64,000 nucleotides of DNA from Paenibacillus anaericanus (GCF_003994475.1 NZ_RZNY01000009.1:59872-123871), one strand, 5' to 3'. Counted from the stretch's first letter, positions 27,057 through 36,032 are shown. The notes: generated by a model not told the origin, from the letters alone. Numbers and translations: made by a program.

Positions 27057-28061
27057 CTACCCCGCGCTACGGATTGATTCTCTTTGACGGCGATAACGTA
27101 TGCGAATCAAGCGAAGTTGTTCATATAACTTTTCCAAATTAACTCCTTCTGCCATCTCCTGTCCATATACCCGTTGCAATACAGGTTTCAAAAAAGTATC
27201 TCCTATTTCTTCGTACGCCTTCCAGACGGCTGTACGTTCCCCCTCTGGCATCTCCATTAATTCTGTCTCTATTAAATTATCCGTGTTATATCCGTCCTTC
27301 TCTAATTCCTCTAGAAGTTCCACGGCTTCTCTTCGTTCAATACCCGCACGTAAAGAAATTTGTTCCACACCAAGACCTTCGTTAATACATTCCAGTACGT
27401 TTCTACGAGTAGTGAATTTCTCCATCTCTACTCGGAACTTGGCTTCCTTCTGCTTGTAAAGCCAGGAACGAAATATTTCCTCATCAAGCTCAAGGTCAAC
27501 CCAACTCAGTGGAAAGGACGTTGATCGCTCAGAAACTAGAGTCAGCTCCAGTAGTTCAGGGCCATATTCTTTCGCCTTATTCTCTCCTACACCAGGCAAC
27601 TGGAGTAATTCTTCTACTGTCTGCGGGCGGAATACACTGATCATTCGTAGCAACCGGTTACTCGCAATCAGATACGGGGCTTTACGCTCCGAAGAAGCCT
27701 TCTTTCTCCGCCATGAGCATAGTTCTAGATATAACGGTTCATTACCATTCATTTCGCTATAGCAAACTAACTTCTGAGCGGCCATACCTCGTCCACGTAG
27801 TTCCTCTCTCTCATCCCAAATCCCTTCAACAATCGGTCGAAAGCCTTCACTCATCTTCATAACAAGATGATGGCGATACACATGTAGCATCTCTGACCAA
27901 GACACACCTTCGTACCAAATATACTCCTGTTCCTCCCCCTCCATTATTTCATTCCACCCGATCCGCCAGGATCCGTCTTCCTCTCCGATCCACACCTGCG
28001 CTGCAACTGAAACGCCTACATTGTCCTTCTTCTCCAAGCTGTTTAAGAACATCACTCGCAT
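27057..28061 (-). CDS. HRDC-domain protein of unknown function
   Basis: 334 residues. The N-terminal about 130 residues are unassigned. An HRDC domain follows (about 125-175, with NRLLRMISVFRPQTVEELLQ then LPGVGENKAKEYG), the nucleic-acid-binding module of RecQ helicases and RNase D. The C-terminal part has a helix-turn-helix-like stretch (GLGVEQISLRAGIERREAVELL, split by turns) as after HRDC in RecQ. No helicase or nuclease motifs are present, so this is a stand-alone binding protein. It is preceded by a promoter and a terminator-like hairpin. Confidence 0.75.
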   Translation of the reverse strand: MRVMFLNSLEKKDNVGVSVAAQVWIGEEDGSWRIGWNEIMEGEEQEYIWYEGVSWSEMLHVYRHHLVMKMSEGFRPIVEGIWDEREELRGRGMAAQKLVCYSEMNGNEPLYLELCSWRRKKASSERKAPYLIASNRLLRMISVFRPQTVEELLQLPGVGENKAKEYGPELLELTLVSERSTSFPLSWVDLELDEEIFRSWLYKQKEAKFRVEMEKFTTRRNVLECINEGLGVEQISLRAGIERREAVELLEELEKDGYNTDNLIETELMEMPEGERTAVWKAYEEIGDTFLKPVLQRVYGQEMAEGVNLEKLYEQLRLIRIRYRRQRESIRSAG

Positions 28062-28130
28062 AATCCTTTCGCCTCCTTACATGCTTCAGTAACGAATAAG
28101 AAGTCAGGTATACGCGTCTTATAAACACGC

Positions 28131-28170
28131 AAAAAAGCACCCGCTTGCAAATTCGCAAGAGAAGGTGCTT
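28131..28170 (-). terminator. Terminator-like hairpin in the leader of the HRDC gene
   Basis: AAGCACC/GGTGCTT closes a stem with inner CTTGC/GCAAG. On the minus strand a T6 run follows. It lies only about 20-60 nt after the predicted transcription start and 70 nt before the HRDC start, so it would give a short RNA or act as an attenuator. Confidence 0.75.
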
Positions 28171-28196
28171 CCTCCGTCTGTATACTGTTATTCCTA

Positions 28197-28224
28197 ATAA
28201 TAACATTTTTTACTGCGCTGTCAA
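28197..28224 (-). promoter_or_regulatory. SigA-type promoter upstream of the HRDC gene
   Basis: TTGACA (28219-28224), 16-nt spacer, TATTAT (28197-28202) on the minus strand. Confidence 0.65.
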
Positions 28225-28303
28225 TAATCATGAACATTCCCCACAAGACATGCTTTTCCGTTATAATGACTACAAACCTAACTTTCTCTAGGAGGTATAT
28301 GAA

Positions 28304-28606
28304 ATGACTGATCCACAGAAAGATTTAGATTTTTTATCCGATAGTACGGAGAGTACCTCCACAAGGTTCGTAACTTTTATCGGTCACTCACTGAAACGAT
28401 TCGATCTGGCTGTCACCACCACAGGACGTTTCTATGGAAAGAAGCTCGTAGCCGATCTACAGAACGGTAAGACCGCTATCCTTGGTAGCGATGATTTGGA
28501 TGAAGAAGGATATATAGAGCATGTATTCGGGATCAATGAGGAAGAAGCTAACGAGTTGCGTATTTTTCTATATCAAGTCGTTGGTGAGCCCTATTTTACC
28601 GATTAA
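28304..28606 (+). CDS. DUF3055-like conserved small protein
   Basis: 100 residues, soluble and acidic, with a good RBS (TAGGAGG) before ATG 28304. The order of conserved pieces (RFVTFIGHSLKRFDLAVTT, FYGKKLVADLQNGKTAILG, HVFGINEEEANELRIFL) looks like the DUF3055 family of Bacillales. Function is unknown. It is convergent with modB, ending 3 nt before it. The family name is by memory of its pattern and is less certain than the gene itself. Confidence 0.7.
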   Translation: MTDPQKDLDFLSDSTESTSTRFVTFIGHSLKRFDLAVTTTGRFYGKKLVADLQNGKTAILGSDDLDEEGYIEHVFGINEEEANELRIFLYQVVGEPYFTD

Positions 28607-28609
28607 ATG

Positions 28610-29281
28610 TTACACTTCATCTTGTTCTGAACGAGGACCAAAGAATGCTAGTAAACCAAACGATATCAATACCATTAACCCTGCCCAAACCCATGCTAAC
28701 TTCATATCACCAGATTCTACCGCCATGTAAATGGCGGTAGGTAATGTCTGAGTTCTGCCAGGGATATTACCTGCCAACATCAAAGTAGCCCCAAACTCAC
28801 CTAAAGCTCTAGTAAATGCCAATACAAATCCCGTTATTAGCGCGCGACGAGCTAAAGGAATGATAACCCACAATAACAACTGCCATTCGGAAGCGCCCAT
28901 GGAACGGCCAGCCGCTGCTAAATCACGATCGATTGAGGCAAAACCAGCTTTGGCCGACTGATATGCCAATGGAAAAGCTACCACGCTCGCAGCTATGACC
29001 GCTGCCCCCCACGTAAAAACAATAGGAAGTCCCGACATTTGTTCAAATAATCTTCCTATGACACCTCTACGGCCAAACGCTACAAGCAATAGAAAGCCAA
29101 CTACGGTCGGGGGTAAGACCATCGGTAACATAATCAGTGTTTCAATAACCAACTTACCTCTAAATCTTCTCCCTGTCATTTTCCATGCAACATACCCCGC
29201 CAAGATAAAAGCAATCAGACCTGCTAACGAAGAAACTTTCAGGGATAATACTACAGGTGACCAAAACTCATTGGGATACAT
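28610..29281 (-). CDS. modB: Molybdate ABC transporter permease
   Basis: 223 residues with five to six TM helices. The EAA-type motif for ATPase contact is AAAGRSMGASEWQLLLWVI (ending IPLA), and the protein matches ModB length. It lies 10 nt after modA. Together they import molybdate or tungstate for molybdenum cofactor enzymes. The ATPase gene modC is missing; the operon ends with this gene, so an ATPase from elsewhere must serve it. Confidence 0.92.
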   Translation of the reverse strand: MYPNEFWSPVVLSLKVSSLAGLIAFILAGYVAWKMTGRRFRGKLVIETLIMLPMVLPPTVVGFLLLVAFGRRGVIGRLFEQMSGLPIVFTWGAAVIAASVVAFPLAYQSAKAGFASIDRDLAAAGRSMGASEWQLLLWVIIPLARRALITGFVLAFTRALGEFGATLMLAGNIPGRTQTLPTAIYMAVESGDMKLAWVWAGLMVLISFGLLAFFGPRSEQDEV

Positions 29282-29291
29282 ATTTCATTCC

Positions 29292-30125
29292 TCATTCCGG
29301 TATGGTAAACCCATACTTTACAAATACATCTTGGGCTTCTTTACTTTGCAGAAATTGCAGTAATTGCTCTGCCTCACCGTTGTGTTTAGTCTCTGCGATA
29401 ATGCCGGCAGGATAAAGAATGGATTTATGTTTAGATGCATCTATTTGAAATGCCATCTTAACTTTGTCTGATAACAAAGCATCCGTGAGGTAGACAAAAC
29501 CCGCATCCGCATTACCAGACTCTACATAAGTCAGCACTTGACTTACATCCTTAGTAAACACCATTTTGGGTTGTAATTCTTCCCATAACCCCTCACTCTC
29601 CAAGGTTTCACGAGCATAAGTACCTGCTGGTACAACCTCCGGTTCACCAACCGCTATATTATGAATAGCAACGTCTTTTAGGTTTTCCAATTGATCTGGT
29701 ATCCCCTCTGCGTCACTCTTTACGATAAGGACAAGACTATTCAATAACAAAGATATACTCTGATCCGCCAGAACTAACTTTTTATCAATCAACGCATCCA
29801 TTTGTTTCTTTCCTGCGGATAGGAAAAGATCGACTGGTGCCCCTTGTTCGATCTGCTTCTGCAACGACCCGGAGGCTCCAAAGTTATAAACTAACTTAAT
29901 ACTGGGATTCAGGTCTTCAAATATCGGAGTAAGCTCCTCCAAGCTGTCTTTCAAGCTTGCAGCTGCCGATACCGTCAAAGTAATAGTATTCTGCTCGGTA
30001 GGCTCGACTGTACTATTTACTGTTGCTTCTTCACTTTTACCACAAGCGGTAATTAACAGCCCAAACATAAGTATAAGAATAATAGCAAACCTCATTTTTT
30101 TACTGTATATTGAATCTTGAAGCAT
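29292..30125 (-). CDS. modA: Molybdate-binding lipoprotein
   Basis: A 277-residue ModA with lipobox ITAC (Cys28) after a hydrophobic segment. The mature part starts with the ModA pattern TVSAAASLKDSLEELTPIF and has FNFGASGSLQKQIEQG-like oxyanion-binding residues (YNFGASGSL, GAPVDLFLSA), and later PAGTYARE. It delivers molybdate to ModB. The start at 30125 is kept because GGTGGAG stands just before it; the inner Met at residue 11 lacks an RBS. It is divergent from a putative molybdate-responsive regulator. Confidence 0.93.
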   Translation of the reverse strand: MLQDSIYSKKMRFAIILILMFGLLITACGKSEEATVNSTVEPTEQNTITLTVSAAASLKDSLEELTPIFEDLNPSIKLVYNFGASGSLQKQIEQGAPVDLFLSAGKKQMDALIDKKLVLADQSISLLLNSLVLIVKSDAEGIPDQLENLKDVAIHNIAVGEPEVVPAGTYARETLESEGLWEELQPKMVFTKDVSQVLTYVESGNADAGFVYLTDALLSDKVKMAFQIDASKHKSILYPAGIIAETKHNGEAEQLLQFLQSKEAQDVFVKYGFTIPE

Positions 30126-30163
30126 GTCTCCACCCTCTTTTGGTATAATTTCTCATTATTATA

Positions 30164-30199
30164 TTATATCTAGTATGGTTTGTATATAATTAGATATAA
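30164..30199. promoter_or_regulatory. Inverted repeat between modA and its divergent regulator
   Basis: TTATATCTA (30164-30172) and TAGATATAA (30191-30199) form a perfect 9-bp inverted repeat in the A/T-rich divergent promoter region. It is a likely operator for the regulator at 30221; binding is not shown. Confidence 0.45.
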
Positions 30200-30220
30200 C
30201 TAGTTAAACAGGAGGAGCCT

Positions 30221-31192
30221 ATGAACGATATCACCTATACAACTGAAGAAGTTGCCAAACTACTCAAAGTATCCAAATTAACCGTATATGACCTAATTAA
30301 AAAAGGCGAGCTCCCTGCCTACCGCGTTGGCAAGCAAATGAGAATTGATGCTCTTGACTTGGAGCAGTACAAATCAAATACAAAGAACGACGGACTCTCC
30401 CGCCAGAGTATATCTAACGATGTTACGATGGGCGTAATCCCACCAAATTCTGCGCTCGATCCAACAAGTGGAGTAGCACAGTCCCAAAGAACTCTAGTTA
30501 TCACGGGTCAAGATCTCAGTTTGGATTTGCTGGCAAGACATCTGGAAAAGATGGCCCCGACTTACCGATCGTTACGCTCCCATGACGGGAGCCTCGACAG
30601 TCTGATCTCCATGTACCGTGGACAAAGTGACATCGTAAGCTCCCATTTACTAGATGGTGACAGCGGTGAGTATAACATTCCCTATGTCACCAAAATATTA
30701 GCCGGTCATTCTTATATGGTCGTAAATCTCCTACAAAGGATTGCCGGATTATATGTCCGTAAAGGGAATCCACACAACTTACAAGAATGGAGTGATCTGA
30801 GTAAGCCGGGGATCACTTTGATCAATCGCGAGAAAGGATCTGGAGCAAGGGTACTGCTTGATGAGCAGCTTCGGATACATGGAATTGACCGCAATCTGAT
30901 TAAAGGATATGTACAAGAAGAAACCGGTCATATGGGAGTAGCTGGACGGGTTTCTGCAGGAACCGCCGATGTCGGGGTAGGCATACAGAATGCAGTTTCA
31001 TTGTTCAACGAAGTGGAATTCATACCACTTATAAAAGAACGGTACGATCTTATCGTATTAAAGAAGCCGCAAAATATAGAATGGATTGCTCAACTACTGC
31101 AGATATTACGCTCTTCTGAATTCCGTCAGGAACTTCTGTCCATTCAAGGCTACGATTTGTCTCTGACTGGACAGGTCCTATACGAAACCTAA
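30221..31192 (+). CDS. HTH (excisionase-type) regulator with C-terminal substrate-binding fold
   Basis: 323 residues. An N-terminal MerR/excisionase-type HTH (YTTEEVAKLLKVSKLTVYDL, then KKGELPAYRVGKQMRI) is followed by a linker and a ModA-like binding-protein domain of about 210 residues (SGARVLLDEQL, GRVSAGTADVGVGIQ). This domain pairing is known in one-component regulators of molybdate genes. The RBS AGGAGGAG precedes the ATG. It is divergent from modAB, which it probably controls in response to the anion. The ligand is inferred from context. Confidence 0.85.
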   Translation: MNDITYTTEEVAKLLKVSKLTVYDLIKKGELPAYRVGKQMRIDALDLEQYKSNTKNDGLSRQSISNDVTMGVIPPNSALDPTSGVAQSQRTLVITGQDLSLDLLARHLEKMAPTYRSLRSHDGSLDSLISMYRGQSDIVSSHLLDGDSGEYNIPYVTKILAGHSYMVVNLLQRIAGLYVRKGNPHNLQEWSDLSKPGITLINREKGSGARVLLDEQLRIHGIDRNLIKGYVQEETGHMGVAGRVSAGTADVGVGIQNAVSLFNEVEFIPLIKERYDLIVLKKPQNIEWIAQLLQILRSSEFRQELLSIQGYDLSLTGQVLYET

Positions 31193-31197
31193 CAACA

Positions 31198-31240
31198 AAG
31201 GGTGTCCCAGTGCAGATCATTCTGCACTTGGGACACCCTT
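31198..31240. terminator. Bidirectional terminator
   Basis: Stem AAGGGTGTCCCA..GTGCAGA paired over 19 positions with a one-base bulge, then T5 on the plus strand. It lies between convergent genes. Confidence 0.9.
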
Positions 31241-31244
31241 TTTA

Positions 31245-32348
31245 TTACTTCGAAACTTGAGCACCAAAAATGAGTGTATTGCTTAACAATCGACCTGCAG
31301 GAGTCAATACTTTGCCACCACCATAAAGGGCTGATGAGGCACCACCATCTAGATTCATGGCCTGCTTCGCTCCCAGTGACTTCATAATTTCAGCCCACTG
31401 CTTCATAGTTGCACCTGAGACGGTGGCTAAAAGTGTAGATCCGTCCGGCATGATCGCGATACCACTACGTGCAGCCGAGCCCGTTAATATTTTCGGATCC
31501 TTGAATCCTTCATTAGCGGCATCAAGCGATACTTTGCCATCCTTCACTAGACGCGGGCCTGCACCAACAGCTGCTATAACCTCTTCCCAAGGAATTAGAT
31601 TTCCCAAAGCATCCTTGTACGTAAAGGTCCGCTCAACTTCACTATCTATGACAAAACGTTCAGCACTACTCTGTTCTGTTCCACTAAATACAATTACATA
31701 ACCATTCGCAGGAATTGATGCATTATTATTATTCTCGTTCTTCGTTACCTTGCCTTCAACAATAGTGACAGCAATACCACCAGAGAATCCTACTTTGGTT
31801 CCTCGATCAGGTGTGTACATGATGCTAACATTACTTCCTTTGGCTGGTTCGCGATTCAAGAAAGTCACATACCAACCAAGCGTTTTACCATCAGGTTTCT
31901 TAACTTTTCCTTTGATCGAAGTACGCAGTGTGTCCATTAATGCTGTACCGTCTGCCAGATATCCAATGACCGTACCGTATCCACCATTATGCATAAAGCG
32001 GCCACCCGCAATTAAGGTACCATAAGGATCTGGTGGACCACCATAAGCTTCGAAGAATGCTCCGTTTATTGCGGCTTCACCCTTATATCTAGAAATGATT
32101 CCCTCAAATTTCTCTGTACTGCCTACCTGCCCTTTAGCCAGTCCGACGGTAACGGGTGTACCCTTTGGAATCTGAACCGTTTGAACAGTGAAATTCTTGT
32201 TGCCTACCTTCACTTTCTTAGTTGCGCTTTTTATCCCCGAGTTGGATGCTGCTAGAGTAATATTGCCACTCTCAAACAACTGTCCTAAGAAAACCAGGAG
32301 TATCAAAGCAATTAGAGTTTTTCTAAATCTTCCAGATTTACTTGTCAA
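31245..32348 (-). CDS. Phosphodiester glycosidase family (NAGPA-like) secreted protein
   Basis: 367 residues from TTG 32348, whose first bases overlap the TGA of the exonuclease remnant (TTTGA); GGGATGGGAG lies about 10 nt upstream. ATG codons at 32375 and 32369 are alternatives that would extend into the remnant. A signal or anchor helix (TLIALILLVFLGQLF) is followed by a domain with NGAFFEAYGGPPDPYG, GPRLVKDGK and NLDGGASSALY, motifs of the NAGPA fold that cleaves phosphodiester-linked sugars. It probably acts on wall polymers. It was once co-transcribed with the exonuclease now broken by the island. Confidence 0.85.
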   Translation of the reverse strand: MTSKSGRFRKTLIALILLVFLGQLFESGNITLAASNSGIKSATKKVKVGNKNFTVQTVQIPKGTPVTVGLAKGQVGSTEKFEGIISRYKGEAAINGAFFEAYGGPPDPYGTLIAGGRFMHNGGYGTVIGYLADGTALMDTLRTSIKGKVKKPDGKTLGWYVTFLNREPAKGSNVSIMYTPDRGTKVGFSGGIAVTIVEGKVTKNENNNNASIPANGYVIVFSGTEQSSAERFVIDSEVERTFTYKDALGNLIPWEEVIAAVGAGPRLVKDGKVSLDAANEGFKDPKILTGSAARSGIAIMPDGSTLLATVSGATMKQWAEIMKSLGAKQAMNLDGGASSALYGGGKVLTPAGRLLSNTLIFGAQVSK

Positions 32349-32683
32349 ACTACTGCAACTCCCATCCATGAACATACGCTTGCCATCTCTAATTCTTCAA
32401 ACTTAGAGACCACTTGAACCGGGTTAAGCTCGAATCGACAGGTATCTGCATGACATACAAGTTCAACATCACACCGAATCCGGGCAAGCCCTCTACAAAG
32501 CTCCAGCATCTCAAGATCAACTTCAATTTTGGTGCGGACTGATTTGGTCAGCTTATCCAAGTTATCGAGAATCCCCTCAACTGATCCGTACTCCTGTATC
32601 AACTTCATCGCTGTCTTTCCTTTAAATTTCTTCTCGAAATCCAAAGGGAAATAAACCACTTCGGCAGGACGGTTTAACTTCAA
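32345..32683 (-). pseudogene. C-terminal remnant of the interrupted 5'-3' exonuclease
   Basis: From about 32620 down to TGA 32345 the frame aligns with the end of FEN-type exonucleases: GKTAMKLIQEYGSVEGILDN, KSVRTKIEVDLEMLELCRGL, ARIRCDVEL. The same segment in the intact island copy (35067-35927) reads GEKTALKLLTEYNSIDGILE. The first about 20 residues upstream of 32620 are unrelated, so the homology begins abruptly at Gly-Lys-Thr. About 100 residues between this piece and the N-terminal piece at 43954-44217 are missing. Confidence 0.8.
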
Positions 32684-32785
32684 CAGAGTCGGTCTCTCTT
32701 CCCTTTAACGGAATTGGTGTAGATCAAAATTAGTTCCGTCTTAAGGTTCATTTTCTGTAATACCCTTTCCTTTCAAGCGCGAGGT

Positions 32786-33598
32786 TCATCGCCGCGTTTT
32801 TCTTCTGCTTCGAATTCGGCTTGTGATGCTTGTTACGAGGAAATAACGCTTGCCACCCACTGCTTTCATGCCATTTTTCTCGCAGAATGAGATTAGTCTA
32901 TCTACGCCATGTTCACAAGCCTCAAGGACGAATAAATAGATATGAACATCTTCAATGCTTCTTAGCTTAGTTTTCGGAAAATGATCCATAAATTTAATCA
33001 GGAACTTCTCCATCGTCTCTCCGGTTCCAATCATATCGTCTACAAAAATGTAATTATTAACTTGCAACAAATCAAAATCTTCTTGCACCTCATAGCTCTT
33101 GCGTTTGACTCCAAGAAGCCGTTTCTCTTGCTTCACAATCCGTTTATTTATGTCTTTAGCAACTTCCGGTTTGTCTTTGATTGACTCTCCTAAGGCTTTT
33201 ATTTCATTCTGAATCTTACCTTATTCATCGACTAACACCTCAAAATTCGGTACACATTTCCCCTGCCTTTTTAAATAAAACACGGCATTATCCAGGCAGA
33301 CGTGCTTACTCAACATTCCGACGAATTTCCCTTAGTACATCTCATGGGAACTCGTCTTCCGATTATCCTTTGTAATGGGAAAAAACCTGGAATCATCGAA
33401 GAGCTCCTTATTCGAAGCATAATGGTTTAACAATCTTTGCTCGTAAAGGTACTTCAATTGCCCGCCAACTCTCGCCTCGCTATAATATTCGAAATGTTCG
33501 AGTAGATGGAGCAATATATTTTTGACTTCATCAGAAGGCATTTGCATTAACCATCGTGCAATTCTTTCCTCCATCTCATTACGTTTCTGAGGGTCCAA
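32786..33598 (-). pseudogene. PRTase-like (PRTase-CE type) protein, two in-frame stops
   Basis: One reading frame runs from 33598 to 32786, interrupted only by TAA at 33332-33334 and TAA at 33221-33223. The N-terminal part is helical (ARWLMQMPSDEVKNILLHLL). The C-terminal part has a phosphoribosyltransferase-like PRPP loop, NNYIFVDDMIGTGETMEKFL. This combination resembles the PRTase-CE proteins predicted in bacterial conflict systems. With both stops it cannot make the full protein. The segment after the loop ends in a basic tail that may be frameshifted. Family identification is by motif only. Confidence 0.6.
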
Positions 33599-34389
33599 TA
33601 TTCACCATTTATCACACAGTCGATTGTTTAAAGCAACAATATCCATTAATAAGCCCACTTTGTGTTAAAATCGATTCTATTGGATATTATTCGACATTTT
33701 CCATCCAATTCCTCCAACCCTGTTTTTGGTGACACAAAATTAATTTTGAGCACGCATGGAGATGCATATTTTAAAAGAGATCCTACATAATAAGATGATT
33801 CCCAACGTCCCACCCACTTAAGGCTGCGCCAGCAGTCCGGCCGCGATGTGGTTAGTCGGTGCGGATGTGTCCGCTGAATGTTGACTGCCAAATGCCTCGA
33901 TCGAATCCGCTTCTAACTGATTCGGCCTGACGGAGGGGCGGATGCTCCGAAGCCGGAATATAGTGTTAGTTGTTGTCCTTAGCAGGGCTTCTTCGATTGT
34001 ACTTGCAGCTTAATGAACCAGTCTGTTCCCAGGCAAGGAACGTTCCATTGCATCTTTGATTCTACTTGCCACCTTGTGTTCATGTTAGTTGCCGTAGGAA
34101 ACGATCCACCTTCTTGACCCAGCCGCGCCCAACTTATTCTAGAATCCGTAGAGGATTCTTCCGCTTCTGATCTGCCTTTAATCTTGACTTGTTATTGATC
34201 TTCCCCGCTGTACTTAACGTCATTTTAGCAAATTCCGCGCCAGAAACATCTATTGGTTTGCATGAATCTCATTTTTTCATTTTACAATCCATTTCCTCAG
34301 TCAAATATCATATTGAAACTCCTCATTTCTAAATAGTGTAATATGTATTCATCCATTATTGCAATTAATAGTATACGGAACAGGGAGAT
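33599..34389. other. About 790 bp without a recognisable gene
   Basis: No convincing frame, RNA or terminator was seen here. Several short open stretches exist, one near 34140-34250 on the minus strand, but none matches a family I know. Composition shifts near 33820-33960 to more G+C, which looks like a patchwork of old insertions. Confidence 0.5.
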
Positions 34390-34920
34390 CTACAACGAAG
34401 AAATTAAATCAGCAGCTAGCGCCCTAGATCCACTCATACCCTTTATGAATTTAAAAGCTCCCTCAGAAGACCAATCGATGAACCTTAACCTTTTAACATC
34501 TTTGAAAATACGCTGATAATTTTTATGTTTGAATTCCGAGGAGGGTATTCTCAATATTATTTCAGCCCCTAGAATAGCTAGGGCATTTAAACAAACTATA
34601 TGAGTAATGCGAAAAGCCTTATAATCTAACCATTCAGTATTATATTGCTCTTTTACTGCATTAAAGTAGGTTAACGAAAGCAGTTGTTCTGGCTTAAACA
34701 ATAGTTTTAATACTTTATATAAATTTTGAAGTGTAACATGCCTTCCAGAATTACGTTTCCCAGTTAATGTTCCAATGAAATGAAACGGGCTATCTCCTCT
34801 AATAATAAGCTGAATAGCCACCCAGCTAATGTCATCTGAGTTTCTTTTTAAATACTTACTTAACGATGCGCCAATCCCTTTTGCTTATGTAGATGCCTCA
34901 TCAAAAGTGATCTCATCGAT
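34390..34920 (-). pseudogene. Truncated protein of unknown family, weakly DGQHR/DndB-like
   Basis: An open frame of 143 codons ends at 34390 and extends upstream in the same frame to about 34920, past a TAA at 34885-34887 (before it: IDEITFDEAST; after it: AKGIGASLSKYLKRNSDDIS). The stretch PFHFIGTLTGKRNSGRHVTL and the preceding acidic/asparagine-rich pattern faintly recall the C-terminal half of DGQHR/DndB proteins linked to DNA phosphorothioation. This is a guess. The start is lost and the gene is probably dead. Confidence 0.35.
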
Positions 34921-35016
34921 AAAATAAATACTATTTTTCTGAATTTTACTAAAAATGAGTTAAAGACAGTTTCAAGTATAATAAAAGATATACATTCACT
35001 AGCTAATAGCAAATAA

Positions 35017-35035
35017 CGCCATCCTAGGGATGGCG
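35017..35035 (-). terminator. Hairpin after the island exonuclease
   Basis: CGCCATCC-TAG-GGATGGCG, 8-bp stem and tight 3-nt loop, about 30 nt after the exonuclease stop. A short ATTT tract follows on the minus strand, so it is a weak terminator candidate. Confidence 0.5.
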
Positions 35036-35066
35036 CTGGGCGCTATTTACACTTGGAAACAATATA

Positions 35067-35927
35067 TTAACTTATCAACTTTAGTAATGAGGTCATTTTA
35101 TACTTTTCAAACAAATCCGAAGCTGTCTCTAAATTAACTCCCCATAAACATTCATCAAGGGAACAATCAATAGGTACTTCTGTATTTATTCGAGCAAGAG
35201 TTCTTGAAAGATGAAGCATTTCCAGATCCGCTTCAATTTTTTCCTTAACACTTTTCGGCAAATTTTCTAAATTTTCAAGAATGCCATCTATTGAGTTATA
35301 TTCCGTTAATAGCTTTAATGCTGTCTTTTCTCCAATGCCCTTGACCCCTGGATAATTATCGCTTGTATCTCCGGTGAGTCCTTTCATCTCAATAACCTGA
35401 AACGGTTGAACACCCTTATCATGTTTTAAGAAGTCCAGATCATATATTGCATAATTTGATCTGCCCTTCTTCATAATAACAACATGAATTCGTTCGTCAA
35501 CTAACTGCAGCATATCCTGGTCCCCTGTAAGGATATACACTTGACCTAAACCACTGATTTTTTGTGAGATTGTACCAATGCAATCGTCTGCCTCGAATCC
35601 TTCCAGTCCTATATTAGGGATTTTTAGAGCTGCCACAATATCCTTCACTAGAGAAAATTGAGGGATTAAATCTTCTGGAGCATCTGGTCGATTTGATTTA
35701 TAATCCGCAAATAACTCCGTTCGAAATGTCTTTCTTCCCATATCCCAACAGCAAACAACATGAGTAGGACTAAACTGGTTTACCGCATCAAAAAGATACT
35801 GTAAGAATCCATAAATCGCATTAGTAGGTGTACCATCTTCAAGACGCCGGGGACTGTAAGACTGTGCGAAGTAAGCTCTAAATAATAAAGCCATACCATC
35901 GACTACAAGTATTTTATTATCGTTCAT
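35067..35927 (-). CDS. 5'-3' exonuclease (FEN/PolA N-terminal-type), island copy
   Basis: 286 residues from ATG 35927, preceded by AAAGGATGA; an ATG 12 nt upstream sits on top of that RBS. Metal-binding Asp are visible in KILVVDGMALLFRAY, FEADDCIGT, LTGDQDMLQLV and GDTSDNYPGVKGIGEKTA, the complete set for a structure-specific 5' nuclease with helix-hairpin-helix. It would remove RNA primers and flaps. It is intact and more A+T-rich than core genes. It differs at many positions from the broken resident copy, so it is a xenolog, not a duplicate, and may have replaced its function. Confidence 0.9.
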   Translation of the reverse strand: MNDNKILVVDGMALLFRAYFAQSYSPRRLEDGTPTNAIYGFLQYLFDAVNQFSPTHVVCCWDMGRKTFRTELFADYKSNRPDAPEDLIPQFSLVKDIVAALKIPNIGLEGFEADDCIGTISQKISGLGQVYILTGDQDMLQLVDERIHVVIMKKGRSNYAIYDLDFLKHDKGVQPFQVIEMKGLTGDTSDNYPGVKGIGEKTALKLLTEYNSIDGILENLENLPKSVKEKIEADLEMLHLSRTLARINTEVPIDCSLDECLWGVNLETASDLFEKYKMTSLLKLIS

Positions 35928-36032
35928 AAAGTCGCTCATCCTTTAGTTTATTATCTAACCTCTATTCTAATACGCTTAGTATATAGTGGCAATGTTAATA
36001 AATGCGAATAATCAAACGCTTCATGTCTCTAT

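Noticed and set aside
28052..28246. 64-codon minus-strand ORF before the HRDC gene
   Set aside because: It spans the promoter and the terminator hairpin, so it is unlikely to be translated.
33646..33891. 81-codon minus-strand ORF
   Set aside because: No RBS, no recognisable motif, composition unlike coding sequence.
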